This document shows, piece by piece, positions 28,148 to 36,516 of a stretch of 64,000 bases of DNA. The stretch comes from Proteobacteria bacterium UBA2363 (GTDB taxonomy: Bacteria; Pseudomonadota; Gammaproteobacteria; Xanthomonadales; UBA2363). Position 1 is the stretch's first letter; each line of letters begins with the position of its first letter. Below the pieces are notes generated by a model, which was not told the origin of the DNA, did not search any database, and saw nothing but the letters and a program-made list of their open reading frames with translations. The position numbers and the translations under genes were made by a program. The DNA lies in contig DDTN01000022.1 in NCBI GenBank assembly GCA_002344355.1, forward strand, positions 1 to 64,000, read 5' to 3'.

Positions 28148-30826
28148 TCAGCGTGGATCGCCGGCCGCGACGAAGGCGGCCCAGTAGTAAGGGTGCGCCG
28201 GCAGGCCGGCGCCGCGCCGCGCGGCGATCGCGCTGCGCTGGGCGCTGGCCACGGCCGCCACGGTGTCCAGGCCGTCGACCAGACGGGCCCGGTACAGGGC
28301 CGCCATCCAGTCGGCGCTGGCGGCGTCCTGCACTGGCCACAGGCTCATCACCACGGTCGCGGCGCCGGCGATCCGGAACGCCCGGCGCAGGCCGAACACG
28401 CCCTCGCCGGCCTGTTCGACGCCGAGGCCGGTCTCGCAGGCCGACAGCACCGCCCAGCCGGTGCCGGCGAGGTCGAGGGCGGCGACCTCGTCGGCGCTTA
28501 GCAGGTCCGGACGGCCATCGTCGCGCGTCGCCAGCACCAGGGCCGGCAGGGGCGCGCCGGGATCGGCACCGGCCAGCGTCACCGCGCGCTGGTCGGGCCG
28601 GCAATCGGGCGCGAATGCCAGGGCATGGGTGGCGAAGTGCAGGATGCCGCCGCCCGGCAGGGCCGCGCTGACCTCGGCCTTGCCGGCATCCGCGCCCTGC
28701 AGGCGCGCCACCGACCGCCCGGCCGGCCACAGCGCGGCGATCGCGTCCAGTTCCCGGCCGGCGTGCGGCAGCGGCGGGAAGCCGTCCTGGCAGCCGGCGC
28801 TGCGCCGGGCATCCGCGGCACTGCCCTCCGGGCTGCCGACCAGGACCAGGCGCGACGGCGGGCGGGCAGGCGACTGCGCCGGCAAGAGCAGGTCCTGCTC
28901 GTGCTCGAGCAGGTGCACCTGCCAGCCGGCCTCGACCAGGTAGTCGCCGCCCGGTGCCGGCAGCGCGGCGAACGCGACCCGCGCCAGCGCGCCGTCGGCG
29001 ACCACGAACAGGCGCCGGGTCGAGGCCGGCAGCGCCAGCGGATCGAGCACGGCCTGGCGCAGGCGCGCGCCCTGGGCGCGGACCCGGTCCTCGGCGACAT
29101 TGGGGTCGCGAAGGCTGCGATGCCAGCCGCGCGCCAGGGCCTCGACCGGTGCCGCCTGCCCCAGGTCGACCAGGCGCGGGGGTTCGTTCGGCGTCAGCAC
29201 GAAGGCGACCCGACGCGCGAAGCGTTCCGGACGCAGCGTGCGGTCGAACGCCTCCGGACGGCCATTGCGCAGCAGCACATGGACGACCAGGGCGGCGTCG
29301 GCCGGCAGCGCCTGCGCCAGCGCCTGCGCCGTGGTCCTGCGCTGGGCGCGGGCGCGGGCCAGGCCGTCGAGCCGGCGCGCCAGTGCGCGCTCGGCGCGGT
29401 CGGCGGCCTGGCGGCGGCGCAGCAGGGTGTCGAGGTCGCCGCCGTCGACGGCCGCCAGCGCCGCGTCGGCCAGTGCCTGGTTGGCCTCAAGCCAGTCCTG
29501 CCAGGGCGCCGCCAGTCCGGGATCGTCGGCGACGCGGGCGGACGCCCGGCGCAGCGCCGTGGTGGCGGTGACCTCGCCGCGGGCGGCCATGAGCCGCGAC
29601 CAGGCCAGGTCGACGCGTTCGGCGGTCGGCGCCTGGGCGGCCAGCGCCACCAGCCACTCCCAGTCGGGCTGCAGATAGCCCTTGAGGGCCAGTGCCTGGC
29701 GGTCGGAGAAGACGGCGGCGAGGCCGGCGACCATGGCCTGGCGGCGGTCCTCGTTGGCCAGCGCCCCGGCGAAGGCGGCGTCGAGGTCGCCGGCGGCCCA
29801 CTGCGCGGCGACCTGGCCGGCGCGGGCGAACTGCGCGGCGATGCTGCGCTCGCCCAGGGCGGCTGCGATCTCCGGCACCAGGGCATCGAACGCCGCCCGT
29901 GCCTCGGCGGCGCGGCCCTGCCAGAGGGCGATGGTGGCCTGCCCGGCGACCGGGAACCAGCGCTCGGGCGTGCCCTGGTCCGCGTACAGGTCCAGCGCCC
30001 GGCGATACTGGGCGCCCGCCTCGTCGAGGCGTTCGAGGGCCTTCAGCGCGTTGCCGAGGTTGTTGGCCAGCCTGGCGTGCACCGGGTGTCCGGCCGGGAC
30101 CGAGGCTTCGAAATCCGCGGCCGCTTCGGCGAACACCGGCTGGGCGTCCTGCGGCCGGCCGCTGTCGAGCAGGGCGGTGGCCATGAGGAAACGCACCAGG
30201 CCCTGGTCGTACCGGCGCGGCACCGCCAGGGCCTGCTCGTCGGCCAGGACCTGTCGCGCCACCTCGACGGCGTGGGCGTTGTCGCCGGCCATCGCCAGGG
30301 TGACCGCGAAGGCGTACCGCGCGTCGGCGCGCCGCTCCGGGGCGTCGTCGCCTTCGATCAGCGCCAGGCTGGCGGCCATGCGCTGTTCGGCCAGGTCGAA
30401 CCTGCCCGTGATGCCGGCCAGATGGGCCAGCGTGGCCAGCATGGCCTGCCGTTCGGCCGCCAGCCCGGGCGCCTGGCCGGCCTCGGCCAGGCCCTGTTCA
30501 AGGACCGCCTCGGCCTCGCCGGGGTTGCCGGCGCGATGCAGGGCCGAGCCGAGCAGGTAGCTGGCGCGGACCCGCACGGCACGGTGTCCGTCGGGGTGGG
30601 TTGCGGTCTGCGCCAGAAGTTCGCGGGCCGCAGGGATGGCCTCCTCGTGGCGGCCCTCGGAGATCAGTTGCTCGATGGCCGTCGCGGCAGCGGCGGCGCG
30701 ATCGCCGTCGCCGTCCCCGGTGCCCGCCCAGGCAACCGCCGCGAGCAGCAGCGCGAAGGGCAGCGCGCGCCGGCCCAAGCGCGACAGGCGCCGGGACAGC
30801 CCCCTGGAGATCGCGTACAGCACCAT
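28148..30826 (-). CDS. exported or membrane-anchored TPR-CHAT domain protein
   Basis: An 892-residue CHAT protein. Basic n-region (RRLSRLGRR) followed by ALPFALLLAAVAWAG (about 22-36) gives a signal peptide or anchor. Residues about 45-480 are TPR-like helical pairs. The CHAT domain occupies about 600-892 with intact dyad His734 (HFATHA) and Cys797 (SACETGLG), the more typical CHAT sequence of the two in this window. It is the third gene of the unit ECF sigma - kinase - CHAT, 198 bases downstream of the kinase. Probably a stress-activated envelope peptidase or scaffold; substrate unknown. Confidence 0.87.
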   Translation of the reverse strand: MVLYAISRGLSRRLSRLGRRALPFALLLAAVAWAGTGDGDGDRAAAAATAIEQLISEGRHEEAIPAARELLAQTATHPDGHRAVRVRASYLLGSALHRAGNPGEAEAVLEQGLAEAGQAPGLAAERQAMLATLAHLAGITGRFDLAEQRMAASLALIEGDDAPERRADARYAFAVTLAMAGDNAHAVEVARQVLADEQALAVPRRYDQGLVRFLMATALLDSGRPQDAQPVFAEAAADFEASVPAGHPVHARLANNLGNALKALERLDEAGAQYRRALDLYADQGTPERWFPVAGQATIALWQGRAAEARAAFDALVPEIAAALGERSIAAQFARAGQVAAQWAAGDLDAAFAGALANEDRRQAMVAGLAAVFSDRQALALKGYLQPDWEWLVALAAQAPTAERVDLAWSRLMAARGEVTATTALRRASARVADDPGLAAPWQDWLEANQALADAALAAVDGGDLDTLLRRRQAADRAERALARRLDGLARARAQRRTTAQALAQALPADAALVVHVLLRNGRPEAFDRTLRPERFARRVAFVLTPNEPPRLVDLGQAAPVEALARGWHRSLRDPNVAEDRVRAQGARLRQAVLDPLALPASTRRLFVVADGALARVAFAALPAPGGDYLVEAGWQVHLLEHEQDLLLPAQSPARPPSRLVLVGSPEGSAADARRSAGCQDGFPPLPHAGRELDAIAALWPAGRSVARLQGADAGKAEVSAALPGGGILHFATHALAFAPDCRPDQRAVTLAGADPGAPLPALVLATRDDGRPDLLSADEVAALDLAGTGWAVLSACETGLGVEQAGEGVFGLRRAFRIAGAATVVMSLWPVQDAASADWMAALYRARLVDGLDTVAAVASAQRSAIAARRGAGLPAHPYYWAAFVAAGDPR

Positions 30827-31024
30827 CGCCCATCGCCTCGCCGGAAAGCCCGGGCGGCTGCCTTCCGGGCCGGTCCCGGTCCGCGCGGCGGACCGGCCGG
30901 GTCGGCGGCGTCGCCACGCGGTCGCCCGATCATAGCCGGGCGGGCCGGGTGCGATGTCGGGGCGCGGCCGCGCAGTCCGTCGCGGCGGCGACGGATCCTC
31001 GACCGGACGGCGCCGAGCTGCGGC

Positions 31025-32608
31025 TCAGTCCGCGCTTCCGGGCGCCCAATCCCGATGGCGCAGGCGCAGCCGTACGAGATGCACCCGGCCATCCGCACGG
31101 GCGATCCGCTCCAGGCGGTCGAGGCCGCCCGCGGGCTCGGCGGTGGCTCCCGCGTGGCGAAGGCGGCCGGCGCCCCGCACGGTGCCATCGGCTCCGGCCG
31201 TTGCCGGCGCCAGTTCGACCAGCGCCTGTGCCAGCGCCGGCAGCGGCGACCGAGAGGCGATCACCAGGAACGCCTCGTGTTCGGCGTCGCTGGCGATCTC
31301 CCAGGCCAGGGGGCGGCCGCCGGCAGTGCCGGGGAGCTCGTGGCTGCCGGCCGGCAGGGGATTGCCGAGGTCCAGTCCGGGCAGCGGAAACAGCACGGCC
31401 AGCGCGCCGGCGCTGTCCTCGTTGACCACGTAGACGTGGCTGCCGGCGTCGCTGGCCAGGCGCAGGCGCAGGGCATCGCCCAGACCGACCTCGGCGTCGT
31501 CGGCGAGGACGCGGCCGCTGTCGACATCGACGAACTCGGCCTGGCCCTGCCAGGCGGGCGCGGGCGCGCGCCACCAGGAGAGCGCCGCGACCAGCACGAC
31601 CACGGCCGCCGCGGAGGCCGCCAGCAGGGCGCGCCGCGGGCGCGTCGGCGACGGCGCCTCCCGGTCGGGCAGCAGGTCGAGCAGCACGCGTGCGAAACCG
31701 GCGGCGCTGGCCGGCCGGTCCGCCGGCGTCGCCAGGCGGAGCCGGTCCAGCGCAGCGCAGGCCGCGGCCGGCAGGTCGGGCCGCTGGTCGGCCAGGGCGG
31801 TACCCGGCTCGGGGAACCGTCCGGCCAGCAGCAGGTGCAGCAGCACCGCCAGGGCATGCAGGTCGTCGGCGGCGGTCGGCGGTGCGCCCGCCTGGCGTGC
31901 CGGCGACAGGTAGGCGCGCGTGCCGGACTGCAGCAGCCGCGCCGCGAGGTCTTCGCGGCGGCCGCTGGCGCCGAAGTCCATCAGCACGATGCGGCCGCCG
32001 CGTTCGCGCATGACGTTCTCGGCCTTGATGTCGCCATGCACCAGTCCGGCGCCATGCACCTGCGCCAGCGCCCGGCACAGGTCCAGGCCGATGTGCAGCA
32101 CTTCGGTCAGCGCCATCGGGCCATCGGCCTCCAGGCGCGCCGACAGCGGCGCGCCGTCGATCAGCTCGCTCCACAGGCCGGCCCGGCCGTCGTGCACGGC
32201 GGCGCCGTACACCGCGAGCACGTTGCCGTGGCGGATGCCGGCCAGTTGCCGGGCCTCGGCCAGCAGCTGGTGGTTGGCGGGATCGCTGGCCGGGTCGCGG
32301 CTGGCGCGCAGCTTGAGCGCGACCTCGCGTTGCAGGACCGGATCCCAGGCGGCGAACACTTCGCCAGTCAGCCCGGCGCCGAGCCGGCCGGTGACCTCCA
32401 GGTGGCCCCAGCGGAACAGCACCGGCCGTGCCGGCCGCGGCGGCGGGCTGCCGGTGGCGCGGAAGGCGCGGGCGACGTCGTCGAGCAGGCGCAGGCTGGC
32501 CAGCTCCGGATCGTCCGGTCCCAGCGCCCGCTCGGCGGGACGCCAGTCGACCGGGCGCTCGTCGGCGATCGATTCGGCGATGCGGCGGGTCGGTTCGCGC
32601 TCAGCCAT
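31025..32608 (-). CDS. receptor-type Ser/Thr protein kinase with DUF4384-like outer domain
   Basis: A 527-residue transmembrane kinase. Glycine loop GAGLTGEV (77-84), invariant lysine Lys99 (VALKL), catalytic loop HGDIKAEN (191-198, Asp193) and DFG (211-213) are present. The loop has HGD instead of HRD, so this is a non-RD kinase not expected to need activation-loop phosphorylation. One membrane helix at about 327-346 leads to a C-terminal outer domain (SHVYVVNEDSAGALAVLFP and after) of the DUF4384 type. Its ATG overlaps the ECF sigma stop by 8 bases, so translation is coupled. It probably links an envelope signal to sigma factor activity; ECF-kinase pairs of this kind occur in Xanthomonas. 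Confidence 0.9.
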   Translation of the reverse strand: MAEREPTRRIAESIADERPVDWRPAERALGPDDPELASLRLLDDVARAFRATGSPPPRPARPVLFRWGHLEVTGRLGAGLTGEVFAAWDPVLQREVALKLRASRDPASDPANHQLLAEARQLAGIRHGNVLAVYGAAVHDGRAGLWSELIDGAPLSARLEADGPMALTEVLHIGLDLCRALAQVHGAGLVHGDIKAENVMRERGGRIVLMDFGASGRREDLAARLLQSGTRAYLSPARQAGAPPTAADDLHALAVLLHLLLAGRFPEPGTALADQRPDLPAAACAALDRLRLATPADRPASAAGFARVLLDLLPDREAPSPTRPRRALLAASAAAVVVLVAALSWWRAPAPAWQGQAEFVDVDSGRVLADDAEVGLGDALRLRLASDAGSHVYVVNEDSAGALAVLFPLPGLDLGNPLPAGSHELPGTAGGRPLAWEIASDAEHEAFLVIASRSPLPALAQALVELAPATAGADGTVRGAGRLRHAGATAEPAGGLDRLERIARADGRVHLVRLRLRHRDWAPGSAD

Positions 32609-33164
32609 GGCCGATCTCCGAAGCCATGCGCTGCAGGGCGCGGGTGACGGTCATGCGCACGGCATCGGGCGAACCGCCGATCTCGGCGGCGATCTCCGGG
32701 TAGGACAGGCCGAACTCGATGCGCAGCACGACCAGCTCCTGCTGGCGCCGGTCGAGCCGGGCGAGGGCCTTCTCGTACGCGGCCAGGCGCTCCTGGCTGA
32801 CCAGTTGCTCGACCACCGACTGGCCGGGATCGGCCAGCTCCATGTCGTCGACCGGCAGGTGGGCGCCGCCATGCCGGCGCTGGCTGCGCAGCTCGCGGCG
32901 CACCTCGTTGAGCAGGATCTGCCGCAGGTAGGCCAGGAAGGCGCCGCTGCCGCTGGCCTGGAAGTCCTCCAGGTGGCGCAGCGCCCGCAGCAGGGTGGTC
33001 TGCACCAGGTCCTCGGTGTCGCTGGCGCTGCGCGCGTGGTGCGGCAGGCGGCCGTGCGCCCAGCGCAGCAGCAGGGGCAGGCAGCGGTCGTACAGCGCCT
33101 GGCGCGCCCGGGCGTCGCCGGCGCGGATCCGGTGCAGCAGCAGTTCGGTGGCTTCCCCCTGCAT
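32601..33164 (-). CDS. ECF-type RNA polymerase sigma factor (kinase-linked)
   Basis: A 187-residue sigma-70 family protein. Region 2 contains DTEDLVQTTLLRALRHL (49-65) and region 4 the helix-turn-helix LSYPEIAAEIGGSPDAVRMTVTRAL near the C-terminus. The start at 33164 (MQGEATELL) gives family length; the frame extends to 33341 but that extension is Arg/Pro-rich. No anti-sigma gene is adjacent. Instead the next gene is a transmembrane kinase with an 8-base overlap, as in ECF groups controlled by phosphorylation. A perfect inverted repeat with GGAACC half-sites at 33388-33421 may be its own promoter. Confidence 0.92.
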   Translation of the reverse strand: MQGEATELLLHRIRAGDARARQALYDRCLPLLLRWAHGRLPHHARSASDTEDLVQTTLLRALRHLEDFQASGSGAFLAYLRQILLNEVRRELRSQRRHGGAHLPVDDMELADPGQSVVEQLVSQERLAAYEKALARLDRRQQELVVLRIEFGLSYPEIAAEIGGSPDAVRMTVTRALQRMASEIGHG

Positions 33165-33467
33165 GGGTCGCTCTGGCGGGATGGCGGCCCCCGATTCTAG
33201 TCCGGACATTTCGCGGGGACGCGGGGCGAGCCGGGCGCGAAGGTCGGCAGCCGCGGCAGCGACGCGTCGACAGGTCGGGGACGGGGCCGCCCGGCTGCCG
33301 GCGGCCGGCAGCAGGTCCGGGAAGGTGAGCTGGCTCGGCATGGCGGGCTCCTGGGGGCGTCTGGTCCGTGCAACCCCGGGTGATCCGGGAACCGAACAGC
33401 GGTCGTGCGGCGTTCGGTTCCGGCCTCATCGGGATTTCGTCCAGGGCAGTCGGCGAGGAACGTACGG
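33165..33467. other. 303-base divergent intergenic region
   Basis: No gene seen between the ECF sigma start and the first propeller gene. The main structure is the inverted repeat at 33388-33421. The rest is GC-rich with no clear sigma-70 promoter. Leader lengths would be about 230 bases toward the sigma gene and about 45 toward the propeller gene if transcription starts near the repeat. Confidence 0.5.
33388..33421. promoter_or_regulatory. inverted repeat forming two divergent ECF-like promoters
   Basis: GGAACCGAAC (33388-33397), 14 bases, GTTCGGTTCC (33412-33421): a perfect 10-bp inverted repeat. GGAACC is the usual -35 type of ECF sigma factors. On each strand it is followed after 17 bases by CGTT or TGTT, which would be the -10. 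The site could therefore fire both ways, to the sigma/kinase/CHAT unit and to the propeller genes. It could equally be a dimeric repressor site. Confidence 0.45.
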
Positions 33468-34796
33468 ATGGCCAGGTCGGCATGGAGGATCGGGGGGTGC
33501 GCGGCGATCGCCGCCCTGCTGTTGGCGGCGGCGGCCGGCAGCGTGCAGGCGCAGTTCCTGCAGCGGCTGACCTCGGGCGTGTTCGCTTTCGAGGAAGGCG
33601 GCTACGGGGTCGCGGTGGCGAGCAGCGGCGACCGGGTCGCCGTGTCCGAGCTGCTGGGCCTGACCGGCGGCGCGCCCCCGGTGGCCGGCGGCGCGGTCGA
33701 GGTGTGGCGTCGCGAGGGCGCGCAACTGGTGCGCGAACAACGCCTGCTGTCGCCCCTGCCCGGCCAGGGCCACCTGTTCGGCATCGGACTGGCCATGGCC
33801 GGCGAGCGGCTGGCGGTGGTCGAGCGGGGGGCGTCCGGCAGTGCCGGCAAGGTGCACGTGTTCGAACGCACCGGGACCGTGTGGCAGCACGTCGCCGAGG
33901 TGTTTCCCGCCCTGCCGCCCGCGGGGGCCGGGGTCGCCTCGGTGGCCCTGCACGGCGACTGGCTGCTGCTCGGGGTGACCGCGGGCGGTGCCGCAGGTGC
34001 CCCTCCTGGCCAGGTGCAGGCCTGGCAGCGCGTGGCAGGGACCTGGACCTTGCGACAGGTGCTGGTGCCGCTGGACAGCAGCGATGGCGACGGCTTTGGC
34101 CTGCGCCTGGCGCTTGCGCCGGGCGAGGGCGCCGGTGCGGTGCTGCGGCTGGTGGCCGGTGCGCCGTTCCGGTTCGGCGCGCGTGGCGCCGCCTATGTGT
34201 TCGCGCTGGCAGGCGACACCTGGCAGCAGGAGCAGCGCCTGCTGCTGTCGATGCCGGCCGCGAACGACCGCCTGGGCGTGGCGGTGGCGATCCGCGGCGA
34301 CACCGTGGCCGCCGGCGCCGACGGCGACGAGTTCGGCACCGCCCATGGCGGCCGCGTCGGGGTGTGGCGGCGCACCGGATCCGGTGATTTTCCCTGGCAG
34401 CCGGCCGGCGAGTTCGGCGGCGCCGAGACGGCCGCGTTCGACCGCTTCGGCGGCGCCCTGGCCCTGGCCACGCCGCGCGATGTCGTGATCGGCATTCCGG
34501 GGCGCGACCTGGTGCCGCCGGTCGGTCCGGTGCTGGCCGATGCCGGCGCCGCCCAGCGCCGGGCGCTTGGCGTGCGCGGCAGTCCCTGCGCGGTGCCCTG
34601 GAGCCTCCAGGTCGCCGGGCTGGGCAATCCTGGCGCCCTTGCCCAGGCGGAGGCCCGGTTCGGCTTCGCCGTGGACGCCGACCGCCTGGTCGCGATCGGC
34701 GCCCCGAACGGCAATGTCCCGGGCGTCGGTCGCGCCGGCTTCGTCGACGTCTCCGTGCACGACCGCCTGCTCGACCACGATTTCGACTGTCCCTGA
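33468..34796 (+). CDS. exported beta-propeller (FG-GAP-like) protein 1
   Basis: A 442-residue secreted protein. Signal peptide (about 1-29, CAAIAALLLAAAAGSVQAQ) and then repeated units of about 55-65 residues that read like integrin-type FG-GAP blades (FGIGLAMAGERLAVV, LGVAVAIRGDTVAAGADGDEFG, FGGALALATPRDVVIG). GAGGAA lies 7 bases before the ATG. The C-terminus HDRLLDHDFDCP looks like a degenerate form of the DxxFxDGF tail of its neighbour. It is paired with a paralogue 13 bases downstream and divergent from the ECF/kinase/CHAT unit. Function unknown; binding of a ligand at the cell surface is likely. Confidence 0.78.
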   Translation: MARSAWRIGGCAAIAALLLAAAAGSVQAQFLQRLTSGVFAFEEGGYGVAVASSGDRVAVSELLGLTGGAPPVAGGAVEVWRREGAQLVREQRLLSPLPGQGHLFGIGLAMAGERLAVVERGASGSAGKVHVFERTGTVWQHVAEVFPALPPAGAGVASVALHGDWLLLGVTAGGAAGAPPGQVQAWQRVAGTWTLRQVLVPLDSSDGDGFGLRLALAPGEGAGAVLRLVAGAPFRFGARGAAYVFALAGDTWQQEQRLLLSMPAANDRLGVAVAIRGDTVAAGADGDEFGTAHGGRVGVWRRTGSGDFPWQPAGEFGGAETAAFDRFGGALALATPRDVVIGIPGRDLVPPVGPVLADAGAAQRRALGVRGSPCAVPWSLQVAGLGNPGALAQAEARFGFAVDADRLVAIGAPNGNVPGVGRAGFVDVSVHDRLLDHDFDCP

Positions 34797-34809
34797 GGAT
34801 CCACGCGCC

Positions 34810-36192
34810 ATGCCGCCATCCGTCCGTCTGCCGTCCGCGCTGCTGCTGCTGGTCCATGCCCTCGCGACGGCGGCGCCGCCCGATCCCGCCGTGCTGCTGC
34901 CCGGCCAGCAGATCGGCCCGCTGCGGCAGGCCTCGGCGGTCCTGGAGGACGGCGCACTGGCGATGGACGAACGGGGCCAGCTGCTGGTCGGCATGCCCGG
35001 CGGCTACACCGGCCAGACCGGCACCGTGCACCTGCGGCGCTGGGAGCAGGGGCAATGGCAGGTCCGGCAGATCCTGGTGCCGCCGCCCGAATTCCGGCAG
35101 ACCGGTGCCCGGTTCGGCCATGCGCTGGCCGTGCACGGACGCTGGCTCCTGGTCGGGGCGCCGCGCGAGACCGTGGACGGCCTGGCGCAGGCCGGTGCCG
35201 GCTACCTGTTCCGGCGCCGCGACGGCGACGACGGCTACGATCTGGTCTTCAATGGCCGGATCATCCAGCAGGGCGTCACCGGCAGCGGGCGCCAGCTCGG
35301 CAGCGCGGTGGCGATCGGCGCGGACTTCGCCGCGCTCGGCGTGCCCGGGCATTCGGTTACCGGCGCGGCGCAGTCCGGCCAGGTCCTGATGCTGGCGCGC
35401 CAGGCCAGCAATGCCTGGTTCCTGGACGGCACGCTGGCCTTGCCGGCCGGCAACCCCGCGGCCGGTGCGGCGTTCGGCTCGGCGCTGGCGATGACCCCGT
35501 CGGGCGACCAGGTGTTCGTGTCGGCGCCGGACCAGACCGTCGCCGACCAGGCGGTGGCCGGCCGCGTCTACTGGTTCCGGCGCAGCAGCGGCGCCTGGCA
35601 GCTGCGCCAGCAGTTGAGCTGGACGCCGGTCGACCTGCTCGACCGCTTCGGCACCTCCCTGGCGCTGGAGGGCGGCTACCTGTTCGTCGGCGCCTCGGCG
35701 CGCAGCAAGCCGGGCGACGTGCAGACCAAGGGCGGCGGCGTCCGCGTCTACCGCCGCGAGGTGTCGCTGGACAGCTGGGTCACCGCAGCGGACCTGTTCC
35801 CGGCCACCGCCCAGGCGGGCGCTCGGTTCGGCCAGTCGCTGTCGGTCCTGGCGACCGGCAGCGGCCCGCGCCTGCTGGTCGGTGTACCCCGCCGCAACCT
35901 GGGCACCTTGCTGATCGGCGTGCGCAGCGAGGCCGGCGAGGCGACCGTGTTCGAACCGTCCCCGGTCGGCGCCGGGCACGCCTGGACGTCCGGCGCCAAC
36001 CTGCGCTGGGGCGGCTCGGTGCTGGCCTCGGCCAGCGGCAACCGGTTCGGCAGCTCGGTGCTGCTGGTCCCGGGCGATGGCGGCCCGCTCGCGTTCGCGG
36101 CGGCGCCGGGGCGCAGCGACGATGGCCTCACCGCCGGCTGGGTGCAGGCCTTCGTCGGCGACCGCGTGTTCGCCGACGGCTTCCAGCCGTAG
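34810..36192 (+). CDS. exported beta-propeller (FG-GAP-like) protein 2 with C-terminal DGF motif
   Basis: A 460-residue paralogue of the preceding gene: signal peptide (about 1-22), then propeller-like repeats (GARFGHALAVHGRWLLVGAP, FGSALAMTPSGDQVFVSAPD, DRFGTSLALEGGYLFVGAS, ARFGQSLSVLATGSGPRLLVG). The last ten residues are DRVFADGFQP, matching the tail of the beta-helix protein (DTIWRNGFQAN). The start lies 13 bases after the previous stop, so the two are one operon. Role unknown. A shared C-terminal motif in proteins of different folds suggests a sorting or anchoring signal. Confidence 0.78.
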   Translation: MPPSVRLPSALLLLVHALATAAPPDPAVLLPGQQIGPLRQASAVLEDGALAMDERGQLLVGMPGGYTGQTGTVHLRRWEQGQWQVRQILVPPPEFRQTGARFGHALAVHGRWLLVGAPRETVDGLAQAGAGYLFRRRDGDDGYDLVFNGRIIQQGVTGSGRQLGSAVAIGADFAALGVPGHSVTGAAQSGQVLMLARQASNAWFLDGTLALPAGNPAAGAAFGSALAMTPSGDQVFVSAPDQTVADQAVAGRVYWFRRSSGAWQLRQQLSWTPVDLLDRFGTSLALEGGYLFVGASARSKPGDVQTKGGGVRVYRREVSLDSWVTAADLFPATAQAGARFGQSLSVLATGSGPRLLVGVPRRNLGTLLIGVRSEAGEATVFEPSPVGAGHAWTSGANLRWGGSVLASASGNRFGSSVLLVPGDGGPLAFAAAPGRSDDGLTAGWVQAFVGDRVFADGFQP

Positions 36193-36516
36193 CCGCCGGG
36201 CGGATGCGGGACGATCCGCCGGGGCGTCCCTGACGATGTCCCGCCGGTGCCGGTCCTGAGCGGTTCCCGGCGATCCGGCGGCTCGTGCGCTGGCCGCCGC
36301 GGTCCGGGCGTCCGCCAGCAGCCTGCCGGCGGCGATTCCCCTGGTTGGCGTGCATGTCCGCTGGCGGCGAAACGCGACCCGCCGGCACGCCGACGGGCCA
36401 CCGCAGCCGACCCGGAAGAGGCGCCGCCAGGAACGGGGCCGCGCGCCATTGCCTGTACGCTGCCGCTTCTCCGGCGCTGCTGGCCTGCGCAGCGCGACCC
36501 CAGCCTGCCCTCCGTG
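36193..36516. other. 324-base intergenic region
   Basis: No gene or clear RNA structure seen. GC-rich sequence between the propeller pair and the MFS gene. A weak -10-like TGTACGCT at 36454-36461 lies 56 bases before the MFS start; no convincing -35 element accompanies it. Confidence 0.4.

Noticed and set aside
31025..32608. ECF-linked kinase as an inactive pseudokinase because of HGD
   Set aside because: Lys99, Asp193, Asn198 and DFG are all present, so catalysis should be possible; only the arginine of HRD is changed.
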